DNA from: Chitinophaga horti
GTDB taxonomy: Bacteria > Bacteroidota > Bacteroidia > Chitinophagales > Chitinophagaceae
Length of the DNA: 64,000 nt
Assembly (NCBI RefSeq): GCF_022867795.2
Contig: NZ_CP107006.1
Location: 2,480,001-2,544,000 of the forward strand
Direction of reading: 5' to 3'
This document shows, in pieces, positions 1-10,600 of this stretch. The notes beneath the pieces are model-generated. The model saw only the letters and a program-made list of their open reading frames with translations, did not search any database and had not been told where the DNA came from. Positions within the stretch are counted from its first letter, which is position 1. Each line of letters opens with the position of its first letter. The position numbers and the translations under genes were made by a program.

Positions 1-251
1 TCGTTATTCGTTTGTTCACTGTTTTGTGCACCGTACACGTAACCGGCATCGGCATTCAGCACGATCTTCTTTTTACTGATCTTAAAAGCGGCGACATTAT
101 TCAGGAGATAAGAGCGGCCGTCATTTGTCTGGTTGATCGACCCTGTGGAGGAATACTTCGCGTAATAATGCACAGAATCGGAGAACTGTGCGGCCACATT
201 AAGGCTACACAGCACTCCGATCCATAAAAAGAGACATATCCGGATAATCAT
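1..251 (-). CDS. DUF481-family outer-membrane protein, N-terminal part (runs off the window)
   Basis: The minus strand is open from an ATG at 251 to the left edge, giving 83 codons with no stop. The first residues form a signal peptide (hydrophobic core after MIIRICLFLW, cleavage near AAQ). The mature part begins with a stretch containing NQTNDGRSYLLNN and then alternating residues typical of a beta strand, which resembles the start of DUF481 proteins, porin-like beta barrels of unknown substrate. The start lies about 40 bp after the stop of the esterase at 292, so it may be the last gene of that minus-strand run. Family assignment rests on a short N-terminal match only. Confidence 0.6.
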   Translation of the reverse strand, partial: MIIRICLFLWIGVLCSLNVAAQFSDSVHYYAKYSSTGSINQTNDGRSYLLNNVAAFKISKKKIVLNADAGYVYGAQNSEQTNN

Positions 252-291
252 GCCGCCCAGCGCACAATTAACGTGCCTGAATCGGCTCAAA

Positions 292-2733
292 TTAGTCTGC
301 GGCTACCATTTCGGCGGGGTCCAGCTTCCATGCATAATCATAGAACCCAGCCAGTTTAACGCCGCTGGCACCTTGCTCCAGCATGCTGGCGGAATATACC
401 ATGAAGTCGGCAAAACCGCTTGCACCGGCAAAATATTGGTTGGCATAGGCTGCTTTCATTCCTTCCAGCCCGGAACCCGTTACTACGGCTACGGAAGCGA
501 CATCGGAGCCTTTTAACGGCCACACAAAACTTGCGCTCAGGCCGGCACCGTTCCAGGTTTTACCGGCGGCAGTTACTTTATTGCGCGACACCTGTATCGG
601 ACAATCCGCCAACAGGACGCTCCACGCTTTATTAGTGCTACTGTTGCCGTAAACAATTACGCCACGGTCTTTGTAGCGGGCAGCGGAATAATCCTTGTCT
701 GCGATAATATCCACCGCGCCATTGCCGCGATAGTACCACGTTTCAGCATCATATCTTGCTTTGTTGAGGCTCCACTCGTTTTCTGCTGCGTTTCCACCGG
801 TGCTGTACACAAACACCATACGATGATTAAATCCATCCTTTAACGTACCGTAACGATGTGGGCCTTTTTCTGTCAGCGGCGCTTTGGACGCTGTTTTGCC
901 GTTAAGCAGGTATACCTGCTGTCCGGCCGTATGGGAACTTTCCACACCATCGATCGTTACTTTTACAGTAGCGCCAGGTGTAAACTCAGACAGGTCGAGG
1001 CGCAACAGGCGTACGTTTTCGGTAGTGCCGCTGATCGTGTTGGCCGTTTTATTCCTGTTTAGCCTGATGCGGCTGTATTGTAGCGGGTGCAACTGCTGCT
1101 GGATGGACGCCCAGCGGTAGGCATCCGAAATACCGGGACTTGCGGTCATGAAATCGATATTGTTTACGGCAGAATCTACCGGACGGAGATGCCACTTGAA
1201 GAACTCGAAGATCGGCTTCCAGTCTACACTGATATCACCGAACCAGTGTTCGCCGCCTGGGTATTCATTGTAGCTGAAGTCTGCATGAAACTTACCCAAC
1301 AATTCACGCATCTGCCTGGCATAATTTACAGATACCGTACGATCCGCATCACCATGAAATACATATACCCCCAGCGGTTTATAGTTCGATACCAGTTTGA
1401 TCACATCACTCTGGTTGCCTGCACGCAGCAACATCTGCTCCATCGGCACACTGCTGCTATCCGGGATAAGTCCATCGGCCGAGCCATAACCTTTCAACGT
1501 TGGATAACCGGCACTGGGCGCAATAGCAGCCCACTTGTCGGGGTACGTAGCCCCCAGGAACCAGGTGCCATGGCCGCCCATAGAGTGCCCCGTGAGGTAA
1601 ACATGTTGCGGATCGGGCTGAAACTTTGCACGGGCAATGCCGAGCACTTCCAGCGCATCAAGCCGGCCCCAGTCTTCCCAGTTAAACCCGCGCGGACGGC
1701 GGTTCGTAGCAGCTACGAGCGTTCCCCAGTCTTTAGGTTGATACGCCCTCGCCTGCCCTATTGCTTCTACGCCGGCGCCATGCACCGAGAGAAACAAGGC
1801 CGCACCGGGTCGCGGACCGTTTACCTGTGGCGTTACCGCGTAGTATTGCAGGCTGCCATCGATCTGGCTGATGAAAGTACCACTGTATTGTTTGCCTTCC
1901 GCCACCGCTTCTACTTCTACGGCGGATTGGTCCAGCACACGGCCTTTCTCCACCAGGGCTACCTCGCACGACGTTTTACCCACGGCGTTCACTGCACCTG
2001 CATCAAAATAAAAAGGAACTTTACGTGTAGACATAGCCGGTATAACCGGAACATCAGACACCATCGACTTGCCTTGCAGCGTCGCCCGAAGTTGCAGGCC
2101 TTTCAGTTCTTTGGCGGAACTGTTGATCACCACGATCGCGCCCTGCAAAGTATCCTGCGCATGGTTGGCTCTGATGGAAGGCATCGTCGGATCTTCCGTA
2201 TTCAGCTGCACCATTTTTTCCGGCAAACTGAGACTGGCGGTAATCGCTACGCCACGAACGTATATTTCGTTTAATCCTTTTTTAAGTTGTACCGGGATGT
2301 ACAGCCAGCCCGAGCTATATGGATCGCCGGCATGCGGCACCCCGTTGAAATACAGGCCACTGTTGCCTTTGACATTCAACACGGCCGTACGCGCTACCGG
2401 TGATTCGTACGTGAGATAAAAGTACGCACCACGGCCAAAGTTGCCACCACCGCGGCCCATACCGCGACGAAACAAACGATTGGCACTGTCAGCCGTTACC
2501 AATTGCCATGACTGTCCTGCCTCAAACGCAGCACCATCCACAGGTTGCTTCAACGTATTCGTGTAAAGCCGGTAAGCCAGCAGGTCGGAGTAAATCGCCT
2601 CACGACCGTAGCGTTGCGGACTTGTCACCTGCAATCCTGTTTTAAACTGATGCAGCGTTTGTGCGTCTGATTGTGCTATTGGCGCGGTGGCCAGCAGCAG
2701 CAATGCCCATCTGATTTTTTTCATACCCTTCAT
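292..2733 (-). CDS. Secreted alpha/beta-hydrolase esterase or S9-like peptidase
   Basis: An 813-residue exported protein with an N-terminal signal peptide (about residues 1-24). Residues 25-280 look like beta-sandwich domains, and the catalytic domain follows. The nucleophile elbow GHSMGG places Ser384. The acid is probably in FHGDADR (Asp462 or Asp464) and the base is His496 in GGEHWFG, so a full triad is visible. Roughly 290 further residues follow the catalytic domain. The GHSMGGHGTW signature occurs in large carboxylesterase/prolyl-oligopeptidase-like proteins of Bacteroidota. A start three codons later (MKKIRW) is equally possible. It lies 18 bp after the ROK regulator, suggesting co-transcription and possibly control of a carbohydrate-ester function. 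The substrate cannot be read from the sequence. Confidence 0.85.
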   Translation of the reverse strand: MKGMKKIRWALLLLATAPIAQSDAQTLHQFKTGLQVTSPQRYGREAIYSDLLAYRLYTNTLKQPVDGAAFEAGQSWQLVTADSANRLFRRGMGRGGGNFGRGAYFYLTYESPVARTAVLNVKGNSGLYFNGVPHAGDPYSSGWLYIPVQLKKGLNEIYVRGVAITASLSLPEKMVQLNTEDPTMPSIRANHAQDTLQGAIVVINSSAKELKGLQLRATLQGKSMVSDVPVIPAMSTRKVPFYFDAGAVNAVGKTSCEVALVEKGRVLDQSAVEVEAVAEGKQYSGTFISQIDGSLQYYAVTPQVNGPRPGAALFLSVHGAGVEAIGQARAYQPKDWGTLVAATNRRPRGFNWEDWGRLDALEVLGIARAKFQPDPQHVYLTGHSMGGHGTWFLGATYPDKWAAIAPSAGYPTLKGYGSADGLIPDSSSVPMEQMLLRAGNQSDVIKLVSNYKPLGVYVFHGDADRTVSVNYARQMRELLGKFHADFSYNEYPGGEHWFGDISVDWKPIFEFFKWHLRPVDSAVNNIDFMTASPGISDAYRWASIQQQLHPLQYSRIRLNRNKTANTISGTTENVRLLRLDLSEFTPGATVKVTIDGVESSHTAGQQVYLLNGKTASKAPLTEKGPHRYGTLKDGFNHRMVFVYSTGGNAAENEWSLNKARYDAETWYYRGNGAVDIIADKDYSAARYKDRGVIVYGNSSTNKAWSVLLADCPIQVSRNKVTAAGKTWNGAGLSASFVWPLKGSDVASVAVVTGSGLEGMKAAYANQYFAGASGFADFMVYSASMLEQGASGVKLAGFYDYAWKLDPAEMVAAD

Positions 2734-2751
2734 AAAGCTTAATGGACGCGC

Positions 2752-3963
2752 CTAAGAGAACGCCCGGATCTTTTTATGATTCAACTTATATTCCTTTACC
2801 TTATTTTCCATCACCAATGCTACCGCTCCTATCAACTCCGCCTGGTAACCCAGCGTTGATATGGCCAGTTGCGTATTGGCTGCCAGCCGCGGAATGCTGT
2901 GCTCATTGAGCGCCTGCTGTACGGGCGCTTCCCACACCTTGCCGGCCGCCGTTCCGCGACCGCTCAAAACTACCGACTGCGGATTCATCAAATGAATAAG
3001 GATCGCGACAGCCTTGCCGATATCGTAACCGGTCTTCGAAAGCAATTCCACTACGAAACGATCTCCCCGGTGTGCTGCTTTTACGATCGACTCCCAGTCT
3101 TCCTGTGCATGACCGGCGGGGAAGCCGTCGCCGAGGGCGGACAGCCTGCCGGAGCGCAGACCATTGGCGGCCTTTTCTATGACGACTTGCAGGGAGGCTT
3201 CGGTTTCCAGGCAGCCGCTTTTGCCGCAGCTGCATAATTTGTTGTTGTTAAAAATCGGGATGTGACTAAACTCGCCCGCAAAACCGTCATGGCCGCGAAA
3301 TAGTTCGCCATTCAGGATCATGCCCAAACCAATGCCCCAGCCGATATTGATGACCGTCACATTTTTCTTATCGCGGGCGGCACCAAAGCGGAACTCCGCC
3401 AGTGCAATCAGGCTGGAGTCGTTATCGATATAAACGGGTAAGCCCAGGGCATCCGTCAGGTATTCTGTAATAGTTTGATTGCCGTTAAAAGAGATCGAAT
3501 AATTGATGCCATTTTCAAAGTCCACGAAGCCGGGCATCCCGATACCTACGCCTACAATCTTTTCACTGGGAACGTCGGCGGCGATGATCACTTCCCGTAT
3601 GCGTTCCATCAATTGAGCGATGGCGCCCGGGTTATGATTCAGCGGAAGCTCAAATTCCGTTACTGGTGTTACAGGGCGGTTTTCCATATCGAGCAGCGCA
3701 ATGCGCGTAAATACCTGGTCCATTGCTACAGACACGACGAACATAGCATCCGGCCGCATCGCGTAAATAACAGGCCGCCTGCCACCACTGGAGGGTGCAT
3801 AGCCCGATTCTACGATAGAGCCTTCGTCCAGCAAATCCTCTATCACTTTCATGACATGCGGTATGCTTTTGCCCATTCGCTCGCTCAGGTCAGTTGATGA
3901 CAACTTACCTGAAAAATAAAATTCCCTCAGGGCTAAGGCCCGGTAAAAATGTTTATTGACCAT
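2752..3963 (-). CDS. ROK-family transcriptional regulator
   Basis: A 403-residue protein of usual ROK regulator length. Residues 1-70 form a winged-helix DNA-binding domain (LSERMGKSIPHVMKVIEDLL, then SSGGRRP). The rest is an ROK sugar-kinase fold with the IDNDS segment carrying the catalytic-type Asp, the phosphate loop INIGWGIGLG, and the zinc motif HIPIF...CSCGKSGCLE. Proteins of this NagC/XylR type bind sugars and repress uptake or breakdown genes. The next gene downstream is the secreted esterase, 18 bp away, and the copper monooxygenase-like gene ends 32 bp upstream, so it sits inside a minus-strand run. An ROK member that is only a kinase would lack the N-terminal helix-turn-helix seen here. 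Confidence 0.9.
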   Translation of the reverse strand: MVNKHFYRALALREFYFSGKLSSTDLSERMGKSIPHVMKVIEDLLDEGSIVESGYAPSSGGRRPVIYAMRPDAMFVVSVAMDQVFTRIALLDMENRPVTPVTEFELPLNHNPGAIAQLMERIREVIIAADVPSEKIVGVGIGMPGFVDFENGINYSISFNGNQTITEYLTDALGLPVYIDNDSSLIALAEFRFGAARDKKNVTVINIGWGIGLGMILNGELFRGHDGFAGEFSHIPIFNNNKLCSCGKSGCLETEASLQVVIEKAANGLRSGRLSALGDGFPAGHAQEDWESIVKAAHRGDRFVVELLSKTGYDIGKAVAILIHLMNPQSVVLSGRGTAAGKVWEAPVQQALNEHSIPRLAANTQLAISTLGYQAELIGAVALVMENKVKEYKLNHKKIRAFS

Positions 3964-3995
3964 ATGCTCCCGGTGCTATTCTTTTTACAAAAACG

Positions 3996-5276
3996 TCACT
4001 CTAATACCATCTGCTCGTCGCCGGGCTGGTATTGAGCGTAAATCAGTAACAGCGTAAACATTTCATCATCCGATTTCATGTTTCCACTTGAAAAAACATA
4101 CTTCGGCGGTTTATTGGGGTTCACCGGATTTGCCGCTGTATTATCGTAGGTGCCTTTCATATGAATAATGGATCCTTGCGGTATCTTCACCGGCTTTTTA
4201 AACCGGTATAACTCCTGCCAGCGAAAGTCCCATTCAGGGATGTGCACCAGCCGTATCGTATCTTTTGCAGGTGTAACCACAAAAGCTTCGAACGATTTCC
4301 CCAACAGGTGCATGTGCGGCCATACATACAACAGTGACTGTTCCTCCGGCGTACGCATCTTCAGTTCATAACTGCTTACCGTATTAGGCCTGATCACCAG
4401 CGCCGGCGTAATATCCCGCTCTCCCACTCCGCCGGAACCCACACTGATAATTCGTACCGGGCGTTTTACCGGTCCATCTTTAAAGTAGACATTGACGCCC
4501 ACTACCGACTCTTCATCCGCCGCTATGGCAGCGTAGTGCGCCGTAAAGATCACCACGCCGCGGGCAGGCAGTGCCCATCCGAAATCGCCGGGATAATACT
4601 CTGTCGATGATCCTGGTATCCAGCCGGTGTAGTACACCATTTCCTTTTTAAAAGGCTGAAATGCCAGCACATTCGCCTCACGGTCCATCGTATTGATCGT
4701 GCTTACCCCTGCGTTTATATCGATTGCTTTATCGGCCACGCGATAAAAACCGTAGTTGATATGATGAATGATTTTACGATTGTTTGTTACCAGCTCTACG
4801 GCCTCCACCGTTTTATCGGCAGGCAATTCGAACGGTACTTTAAACTCCACGAACCTTTCGAGGTTATCGCCCTTCACGAGGAATTTGGTTTTCGTTTGCA
4901 GCACCAGGTCTGGCTTACGATTCGTCGCAGCAGCAGTAGCCTCCACGTCCACCGGTTTACCTTTTGGGCCTTTTGCTTTGATCCAGGCCAGTATTTTCGT
5001 GCGCTCTTCAGTCGTTAGTCCGCGCTCGTTCGCGAAGTGCCGGTACGCCGTGTCGGCGCGCCACGGTGGCATGTAGCCGCTGGTAATTACCTCTTCTATA
5101 AATGAAAGGCGTTTGGCGTAGTCTTCGTACTTCAATAATGGAAAAGGGCCTGCATCGCCCGGGCGGTGGCAACTACCACATTTCCGGACCAAAATAGGCG
5201 CTACGTCTGAAAAAGTTTGCGCTTGTGAAGCAGAAAAAGAAAACAGGAATAATAAGATGAGTAAACGCTTGGGCAT
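3996..5276 (-). CDS. Cytochrome c / copper type II monooxygenase-like exported protein
   Basis: A 426-residue exported protein. The start MPKRLLIL was chosen over one nine codons upstream because it begins the signal peptide and removes an overlap with the redoxin gene. After the signal peptide there is one haem-binding CGSCH motif (residues 33-37), then a region resembling peptidylglycine monooxygenases. All six expected copper ligands can be proposed: His171-His172, His247, the HMH pair 321/323, and Met406 in DDEM. Further family marks are a DNTAANPVNPNKPP stretch and a Trp/Tyr-rich WQELYRF segment. This architecture is usually found beside or fused to a redoxin, as here. The likely role is periplasmic oxidation of an unknown substrate; ligand assignment is by motif order only. 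Confidence 0.8.
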   Translation of the reverse strand: MPKRLLILLFLFSFSASQAQTFSDVAPILVRKCGSCHRPGDAGPFPLLKYEDYAKRLSFIEEVITSGYMPPWRADTAYRHFANERGLTTEERTKILAWIKAKGPKGKPVDVEATAAATNRKPDLVLQTKTKFLVKGDNLERFVEFKVPFELPADKTVEAVELVTNNRKIIHHINYGFYRVADKAIDINAGVSTINTMDREANVLAFQPFKKEMVYYTGWIPGSSTEYYPGDFGWALPARGVVIFTAHYAAIAADEESVVGVNVYFKDGPVKRPVRIISVGSGGVGERDITPALVIRPNTVSSYELKMRTPEEQSLLYVWPHMHLLGKSFEAFVVTPAKDTIRLVHIPEWDFRWQELYRFKKPVKIPQGSIIHMKGTYDNTAANPVNPNKPPKYVFSSGNMKSDDEMFTLLLIYAQYQPGDEQMVLE

Positions 5277-5284
5277 ACCGTTAA

Positions 5285-5854
5285 TTATTGGCTGATAAAA
5301 CAACCCACCGCTGACGTAGCTGCCGGGCTGATTGCTTTATGCTGTAAAAAATGATCGATCGCGTCGCGAAGATAATGATGTTCGGCCTTTATCTTCTTTT
5401 TGCCCAGGCTGATAGCCCAGTCGTCGATTGCGCCCTTGTAGCGTAATACGCCCTGATCGTCGTAGAGAAAAACTTCCGGAGTGATGGAGGCGCCGCTGAA
5501 ATTTACCAGCGTTAATTTTTTATCCTGCACCAGGTCAAAATCTATTTTGTATTTATCTCTGAAAGCTTTGATCTCTTCTTCATTGTTACTGTTGCCTGGA
5601 AACACTCCTACCACCTGCAGGTCATTTTTCCAGGATTGTTGAATTTCTTTCAGGACAATGGAGTAGTTGCGGCTAAGCGGGCAGTCCGGGGAAAGAAATA
5701 CAATAGCAGTAAGCTTTTTGGCAAAGCCGGGTAAGGTCAGGGGTTTTCCTTCCAATGTTTTTAGCCTGATGCTTTCGTTAGATTTAGATTTTGGCTGCTG
5801 TGCACTTGCTGATAAAAAAAAGAGGCAGCCTGCGATCAAAATGATTAGTCTCAT
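5285..5854 (-). CDS. Exported redoxin (AhpC/TSA-like thioredoxin fold)
   Basis: A 189-residue protein with an N-terminal signal peptide ending near ASAQ. The thioredoxin-like fold carries DCPLSRNY with Cys58 as the expected active cysteine, and a late conserved GC (Cys185) near the C terminus. It lacks a CxxC motif, so it resembles the peroxiredoxin-like redoxins that accompany copper monooxygenase-like proteins rather than TlpA. It is immediately upstream of that gene (8 bp), which suggests the two act together in the periplasm, possibly on electron delivery or metal handling. A long imperfect hairpin at 5882-5918 lies in its leader, separating it from the SusD gene upstream. Confidence 0.82.
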   Translation of the reverse strand: MRLIILIAGCLFFLSASAQQPKSKSNESIRLKTLEGKPLTLPGFAKKLTAIVFLSPDCPLSRNYSIVLKEIQQSWKNDLQVVGVFPGNSNNEEEIKAFRDKYKIDFDLVQDKKLTLVNFSGASITPEVFLYDDQGVLRYKGAIDDWAISLGKKKIKAEHHYLRDAIDHFLQHKAISPAATSAVGCFISQ

Positions 5855-5881
5855 ACGGCGGTGCTCATTTTTTTGATACAG

Positions 5882-5918
5882 GTAAATTCAAACCGGCCTT
5901 TCACCGGTCTGAATTTAC
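5882..5918. terminator. Intercistronic hairpin between SusD gene and redoxin gene
   Basis: An imperfect inverted repeat with about 14 paired bases (GTAAATTCA and ACCGG on the left arm, the matching CCGGT and TGAATTTAC on the right) around a 7-nt loop, with one internal mismatch. It lies 23 bp after the SusD stop. The minus-strand sequence that follows has an A run rather than a T run, so it is not a canonical intrinsic terminator. It may protect the susCD transcript end or attenuate read-through. Confidence 0.5.
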
Positions 5919-5941
5919 TGTAAATATTGCTTAACGGAGTA

Positions 5942-7633
5942 CTATTTCTTATCCCACCAAACGCGGCCTGTGATGTCGGTAAGATCGCCCAGTTCGGGAT
6001 CTTTCTGCATTTCTTCGATCGCCGCCTTGCGGTTTTCGTAGTTCAGGTCGGTGATCGGCGGCATGAACAGTGACCAGCGGCGCGGCATTACCTGCTCAAC
6101 GCCGTTGTTCATGATACGTTCTGCCTGGAACACAACGCCGGTCGGGCTTGGGTAACCAGTTCTCCTGATATTTGCCCACAATTCGCTTGGGTTTTTCCAG
6201 TGGTGAAAGAACTGCTGGATGGCGATTTGTTCAACACCTTTTGCTGGATTGTACACGATATCCGGGTGATTTTTATAGGCGGTTACTTCCGCTGTACTCA
6301 GCGCTACGTATTCAGCTACGTTCGCGTCCTTACCCCACTGGTCATAATCTGCGCAGGAAGCATCAATACCTTTGTAATACCATTCAGCCGCATTTTCAGC
6401 AGTAATACCTCTTGCTGCCAGTTCTGCACGCATGAAGCATACCTCAGCGTAGGTGATTACAGGATAGTTGAGGAAACCAAGGCCGACGGCGCGGTTAAAC
6501 AGTGCCTGTTGCATGTAAGATACGTAGGCAGTAGTACCGGTGATGTAGTTGAAATAGAACCTTGTAGCCGGGTTGTTCTGAGCATCCGGGCTGGTCGGAC
6601 GACCACGGTAGGTTTGATAAACCTCTGAAGCGGCGATCGTACCGTTTGCTTTAAATGTGTTGAATTGCGCTTCGGTAAGTGCCACTTTCTGGTACATGAT
6701 ACGCATACGCGGATCGGTAGTTTTGTACTGGAAGTCGATAGACGCTTTCTGACCGGAAAGTGCCGCGGCCAGGTTATAGTTACCACCATTACCTACGTTC
6801 TCGCCACCTTTAAATACCCAGTTGGAAGCCCTGCTGTTGATAGGACCCACGGCATCTGTCAGCACGCTGTTGATGATCGCTGCGGCTGCCTGTGGTTTTC
6901 TTTTCAACATACGCATAGCGATACGCAACCTCAGCGAGTTAGCCGCCTGCGCCCAGTTGAGCGACTCGTTACCTGTACCACGGAAGTACAGATCATACGT
7001 ACCGAGCTTTTTCTGTTCCACAGATGGTGGTGCGCTTAAAACTGCCACGGCAGCCTTCAGCTCGTTTTCCAGTGTATCATAGAGCGCTTCCTGTGTATCA
7101 AATTTAGGCTTTAGCAGCGGGGGATCGGTGTAGCGGGCACGCATACCTTGTGTATAAGCAACACTTCCTATCGCATCAGAGAGGTTGAACGCGCCATACG
7201 CCATTGGAACGTAGGAAATCGCACGCATGTGTAAGTGCTTCGCTCTCTCACCTGCCGGCATTTTATCAATTACCTCACGCAGCCCCAACATTGCACCACC
7301 CGCACCTGTTGTTTCGCGGAAGTACAAGTTATCGTAGCGATACGGATAGCTGGAAGCTGTAGTAGGTGTTCTGAAACGGGTAATAATACCGCTGTTACCG
7401 CCCAATGGCACCCATGCACCTATCCAATATTCGATGTTACGGTTAAAATCGTAGTACGCTTCAAAGTCGTTCGTATGCAATGCAAGCGGCGCATTCGGGA
7501 ACAACATTTCGGGCAGTACAACAGTCACGCCCACCTGCGATGGGTCTGTGTTCAACTCTGCATACCTGTCGCGGCTACATCCCATAGCCAGCAAAACTGC
7601 CGCAAAGCTTACATTTATGAATATTTTCTTCAT
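5942..7633 (-). CDS. SusD/RagB-like outer-membrane lipoprotein (SusD-like_2 type)
   Basis: A 563-residue lipoprotein with the lipobox LLAMGC near residue 19, followed by the LNTDPSQ segment typical of the SusD-like_2 subfamily. Helical TPR-like stretches and the late segment FFHHWKNPSELWANIRRTGYP are also characteristic. It should be anchored at the cell surface as the lid of the SusC transporter encoded directly upstream (gap about 46 bp), and so help bind and import a glycan or peptide. No glycoside hydrolase is next to it, so the substrate is not indicated. Co-transcription with SusC is expected. Confidence 0.93.
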   Translation of the reverse strand: MKKIFINVSFAAVLLAMGCSRDRYAELNTDPSQVGVTVVLPEMLFPNAPLALHTNDFEAYYDFNRNIEYWIGAWVPLGGNSGIITRFRTPTTASSYPYRYDNLYFRETTGAGGAMLGLREVIDKMPAGERAKHLHMRAISYVPMAYGAFNLSDAIGSVAYTQGMRARYTDPPLLKPKFDTQEALYDTLENELKAAVAVLSAPPSVEQKKLGTYDLYFRGTGNESLNWAQAANSLRLRIAMRMLKRKPQAAAAIINSVLTDAVGPINSRASNWVFKGGENVGNGGNYNLAAALSGQKASIDFQYKTTDPRMRIMYQKVALTEAQFNTFKANGTIAASEVYQTYRGRPTSPDAQNNPATRFYFNYITGTTAYVSYMQQALFNRAVGLGFLNYPVITYAEVCFMRAELAARGITAENAAEWYYKGIDASCADYDQWGKDANVAEYVALSTAEVTAYKNHPDIVYNPAKGVEQIAIQQFFHHWKNPSELWANIRRTGYPSPTGVVFQAERIMNNGVEQVMPRRWSLFMPPITDLNYENRKAAIEEMQKDPELGDLTDITGRVWWDKK

Positions 7634-7679
7634 GTTATTTTCGATTATCCTGGTTGTTAAAATTTAGTTCAAACACTTC

Positions 7680-10600
7680 TTAGAACGTAGCATTCAGCGA
7701 GAAACCGAACTGCCTGAAGTAAGGCGTACCACCTCTTTCCATGAAAGCACCACTGCTCGTAGAGCTCAGGTTATCAGGGTTTACGTCATCCGGAGCGCTG
7801 TTGTACAGGAAGCCAAGGTTACGGCCGATGATGGTAGCCCTTAAACCGTTCAGTTTAAGTTTGTTCACCAGATCCAGTGGCATGTCGTAGCTGAGTGACA
7901 CTTCACGCAAGGACACCCAGGAAGATTCGAACATAGATGCCTGGCGGATACCGTTACCCCAACCGTAAGTCAGGTTGTAGTAGTCAGCAGCAGGTGTTGG
8001 TTTCAGGTAACCAGCATCGTAAGCCTGCTGAGCAGTCATACCGCTAAGATCGTGTGCCTGGCCATCTGCGCTGGCGCTTGCAGGCAGGTTGGTACCAGGA
8101 CCGAATACCCCATTAGGAATGATACCGTCATTACGTTGACCAGGCTGTCCCGCAGAGGTGCTCGTATAAGGCAAGCCACCCAGTTCGGCGTTACGACCAT
8201 ACAACGTGTGGGCGATTACACCATATTGGGAGCCATAACCATAAGTGTTTGAATATACATCACCGCCAATCTTAGCGTCCAGGAAGGCGCTCAGCGAGAA
8301 ACGTTTGTAGTTGAAGGTATTACGCAAGCTACCCAGGAACTTAGGCAGTGTAGAGCCCATCACCGGATCGCTTTCTTTGCCAACGGTAGGATTGTAGCTT
8401 TGTGCACGGCGATAGAATACTACAGGATCGCCGAAGTAAGTACCGGAACCGTTGGTAGAGAGGCTCAGCAAAGGCAGGCCATTCAGGTTGCTCTTTACAG
8501 GATTACCGCTGCCATCAGTCGCCTGGTAGTAAGCATAACCGTAACCACCTCGGATAGCGCCATAATCACCACCCGCTTCTGCTACAGAGTAAATACCGTC
8601 ACCACCGTCGAGCATCTGGTACTTAGCACCCAACGCGAGGCTCATGATCTTGTTGCGGTTGCGGGTATAGTTCACGAGCACGTCCCATGAGAAATCTTTC
8701 GTTTTCACCGGTGTACCGAACAATTGCAGTTCAATACCCACGTTCCTTACTTTACCACCGTTGGTCAGTGCAGACCTCACACCGGAAGTAGGCTCTACGT
8801 TGAAGTCCTGGATCTGGTTTTTAGAGTCCTGGGTATAGAAGGTGAAGTCACCGCCTAACCTGTTGCGGAGCAATTTGAACTCCAGACCAGTCTCGAATTT
8901 AGCGTTACGAACCGGGATCAGGTTAGCGTTGCCGAGGGCAGAACCCAGGTAGCCATAACGAATGATCAATGCGCCGGTGTTATCGCGGTAAGAATCATAT
9001 GCTGTAAATGCACCAGTGCTTGTGTTGTACGGGAATGTACCACCACCAGCTTCTACGTAAGAAGCACGCAGTTTCACGAAGTCGAGACCAGTTACCGGTA
9101 CGAGATCGGAAATTACGAAGGCTAAGTCAGCACCAGGATAGAAGTAAGAATAATCACCGTGTCCGTCAGGATATACCAGTGTGCTGTTCCAGTCATTACG
9201 ACCGTACAGGTTCAACGTCAGGTAGTTTTTGTAAGCGATGCTACCCTGGAAGAACAGAGAGCCTGTTTCACTCCTGTTAGGTTTACCCTCGTTGATTTCT
9301 ACTGTACCCGCAGAGTTAGAGATACGGTAGAAGTCGGGGATCACCAAGCCACGGGTTTTCATGTAAACGTTCACTCCATTTGACTGGTTCATCTCAGCAC
9401 CACCCTGGAAGAGGATGTCGAAATCATTCACCTTTTTGATCACACTCAGGCTACCGCGATAGCGATACTGTCTGATGCCAGAGTTGCGAACAGCATAGTT
9501 ACCACCGGCGAAACCAACGCCTGTACCGCGCTCTTTACCTGTATAATTAGTCTGCAGGTCATTGATGGATGCAGTACCGTCGAAACGCAGCCACTCTGTA
9601 AGATCTGCACGCATGTTTAAACCAGCGCGGAAGTTAGCTTCGCGTTGCTCATACCTGTTTTCGAAGACCTTCCAGAATTGTTCTGTCGCGTTAGTGGGAT
9701 CCAGCGGATTAACACCACCACGAGCAGTATCTATGTAATTTTTCAGCCAGTAATTCAGGTCATAGTTTCTAGGTACAGAATAGCTGGTCGCATACATAAT
9801 CGCACTTTCACCCTGGAAAGCAGGGTTCAGCGATTTGCTTTGGGTGTAAGACGTGTTCACATCTAACAAAACAGCTTTAGACGGGCGGTGCGTTGCGCGG
9901 AAGGCGAAGCTGTTCCTGTCCATGTTGTTGTTAGGTGTAGCAGACTGAGACCCCATGTTGGAATAAGAAAAACGGAAAGTCGTTTTATCGTTACCGCCAT
10001 TGATACCGATGTTCGTATTACGGGTCATACCAGTACGGTACAGGTCCAGCGGGTTGTTTACACCAGGATTGTTAGCGCGGTAAACACCGTTATAGTCACG
10101 GAACATCTGGCCTTTCATTTCCGGGCCGAAGTTGGTGTAGTAATCATCGCTGATCACCAGGGTATCATTTACATTGCCCCAATCTTCCGTATTTACGCCA
10201 GCACCGAAACGGTTCTGTTGTTTAACAGTTTTATAGGCCTGCTCCCACATCATGGTATGTGACAGCGTTACACCCAAACCTTTCTGAGAGAAACCTTTTT
10301 TGGTTTTGATCACGATCACACCGTTGGATGCGCGGCTGCCGTACAGCGCCGTTACCGCACCACCTTTCAGGATGTTTACGGACTCGATATCATCCGGGTT
10401 AATGTCTTTCAACACGTTACCGAAGTCCTGGTCACCACCACGGTTGTGGATTACTACCTGGTCGTCCATGACGATATCGTCCACTACGATGAGTGGCTGG
10501 TTACCATAAGGATCAAGGCTCGCGGAACCGCGAATCTGGAAACGCACAGATGCCTGGGGGCCACCTGCGTTGGGCGACACCTGTAAGCCTGGCACCATGC

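Noticed and set aside
1087..2274. A 395-codon plus-strand open frame
   Set aside because: It is antisense to the esterase gene, whose full triad and signal peptide are clear; composition is that of a shadow frame.
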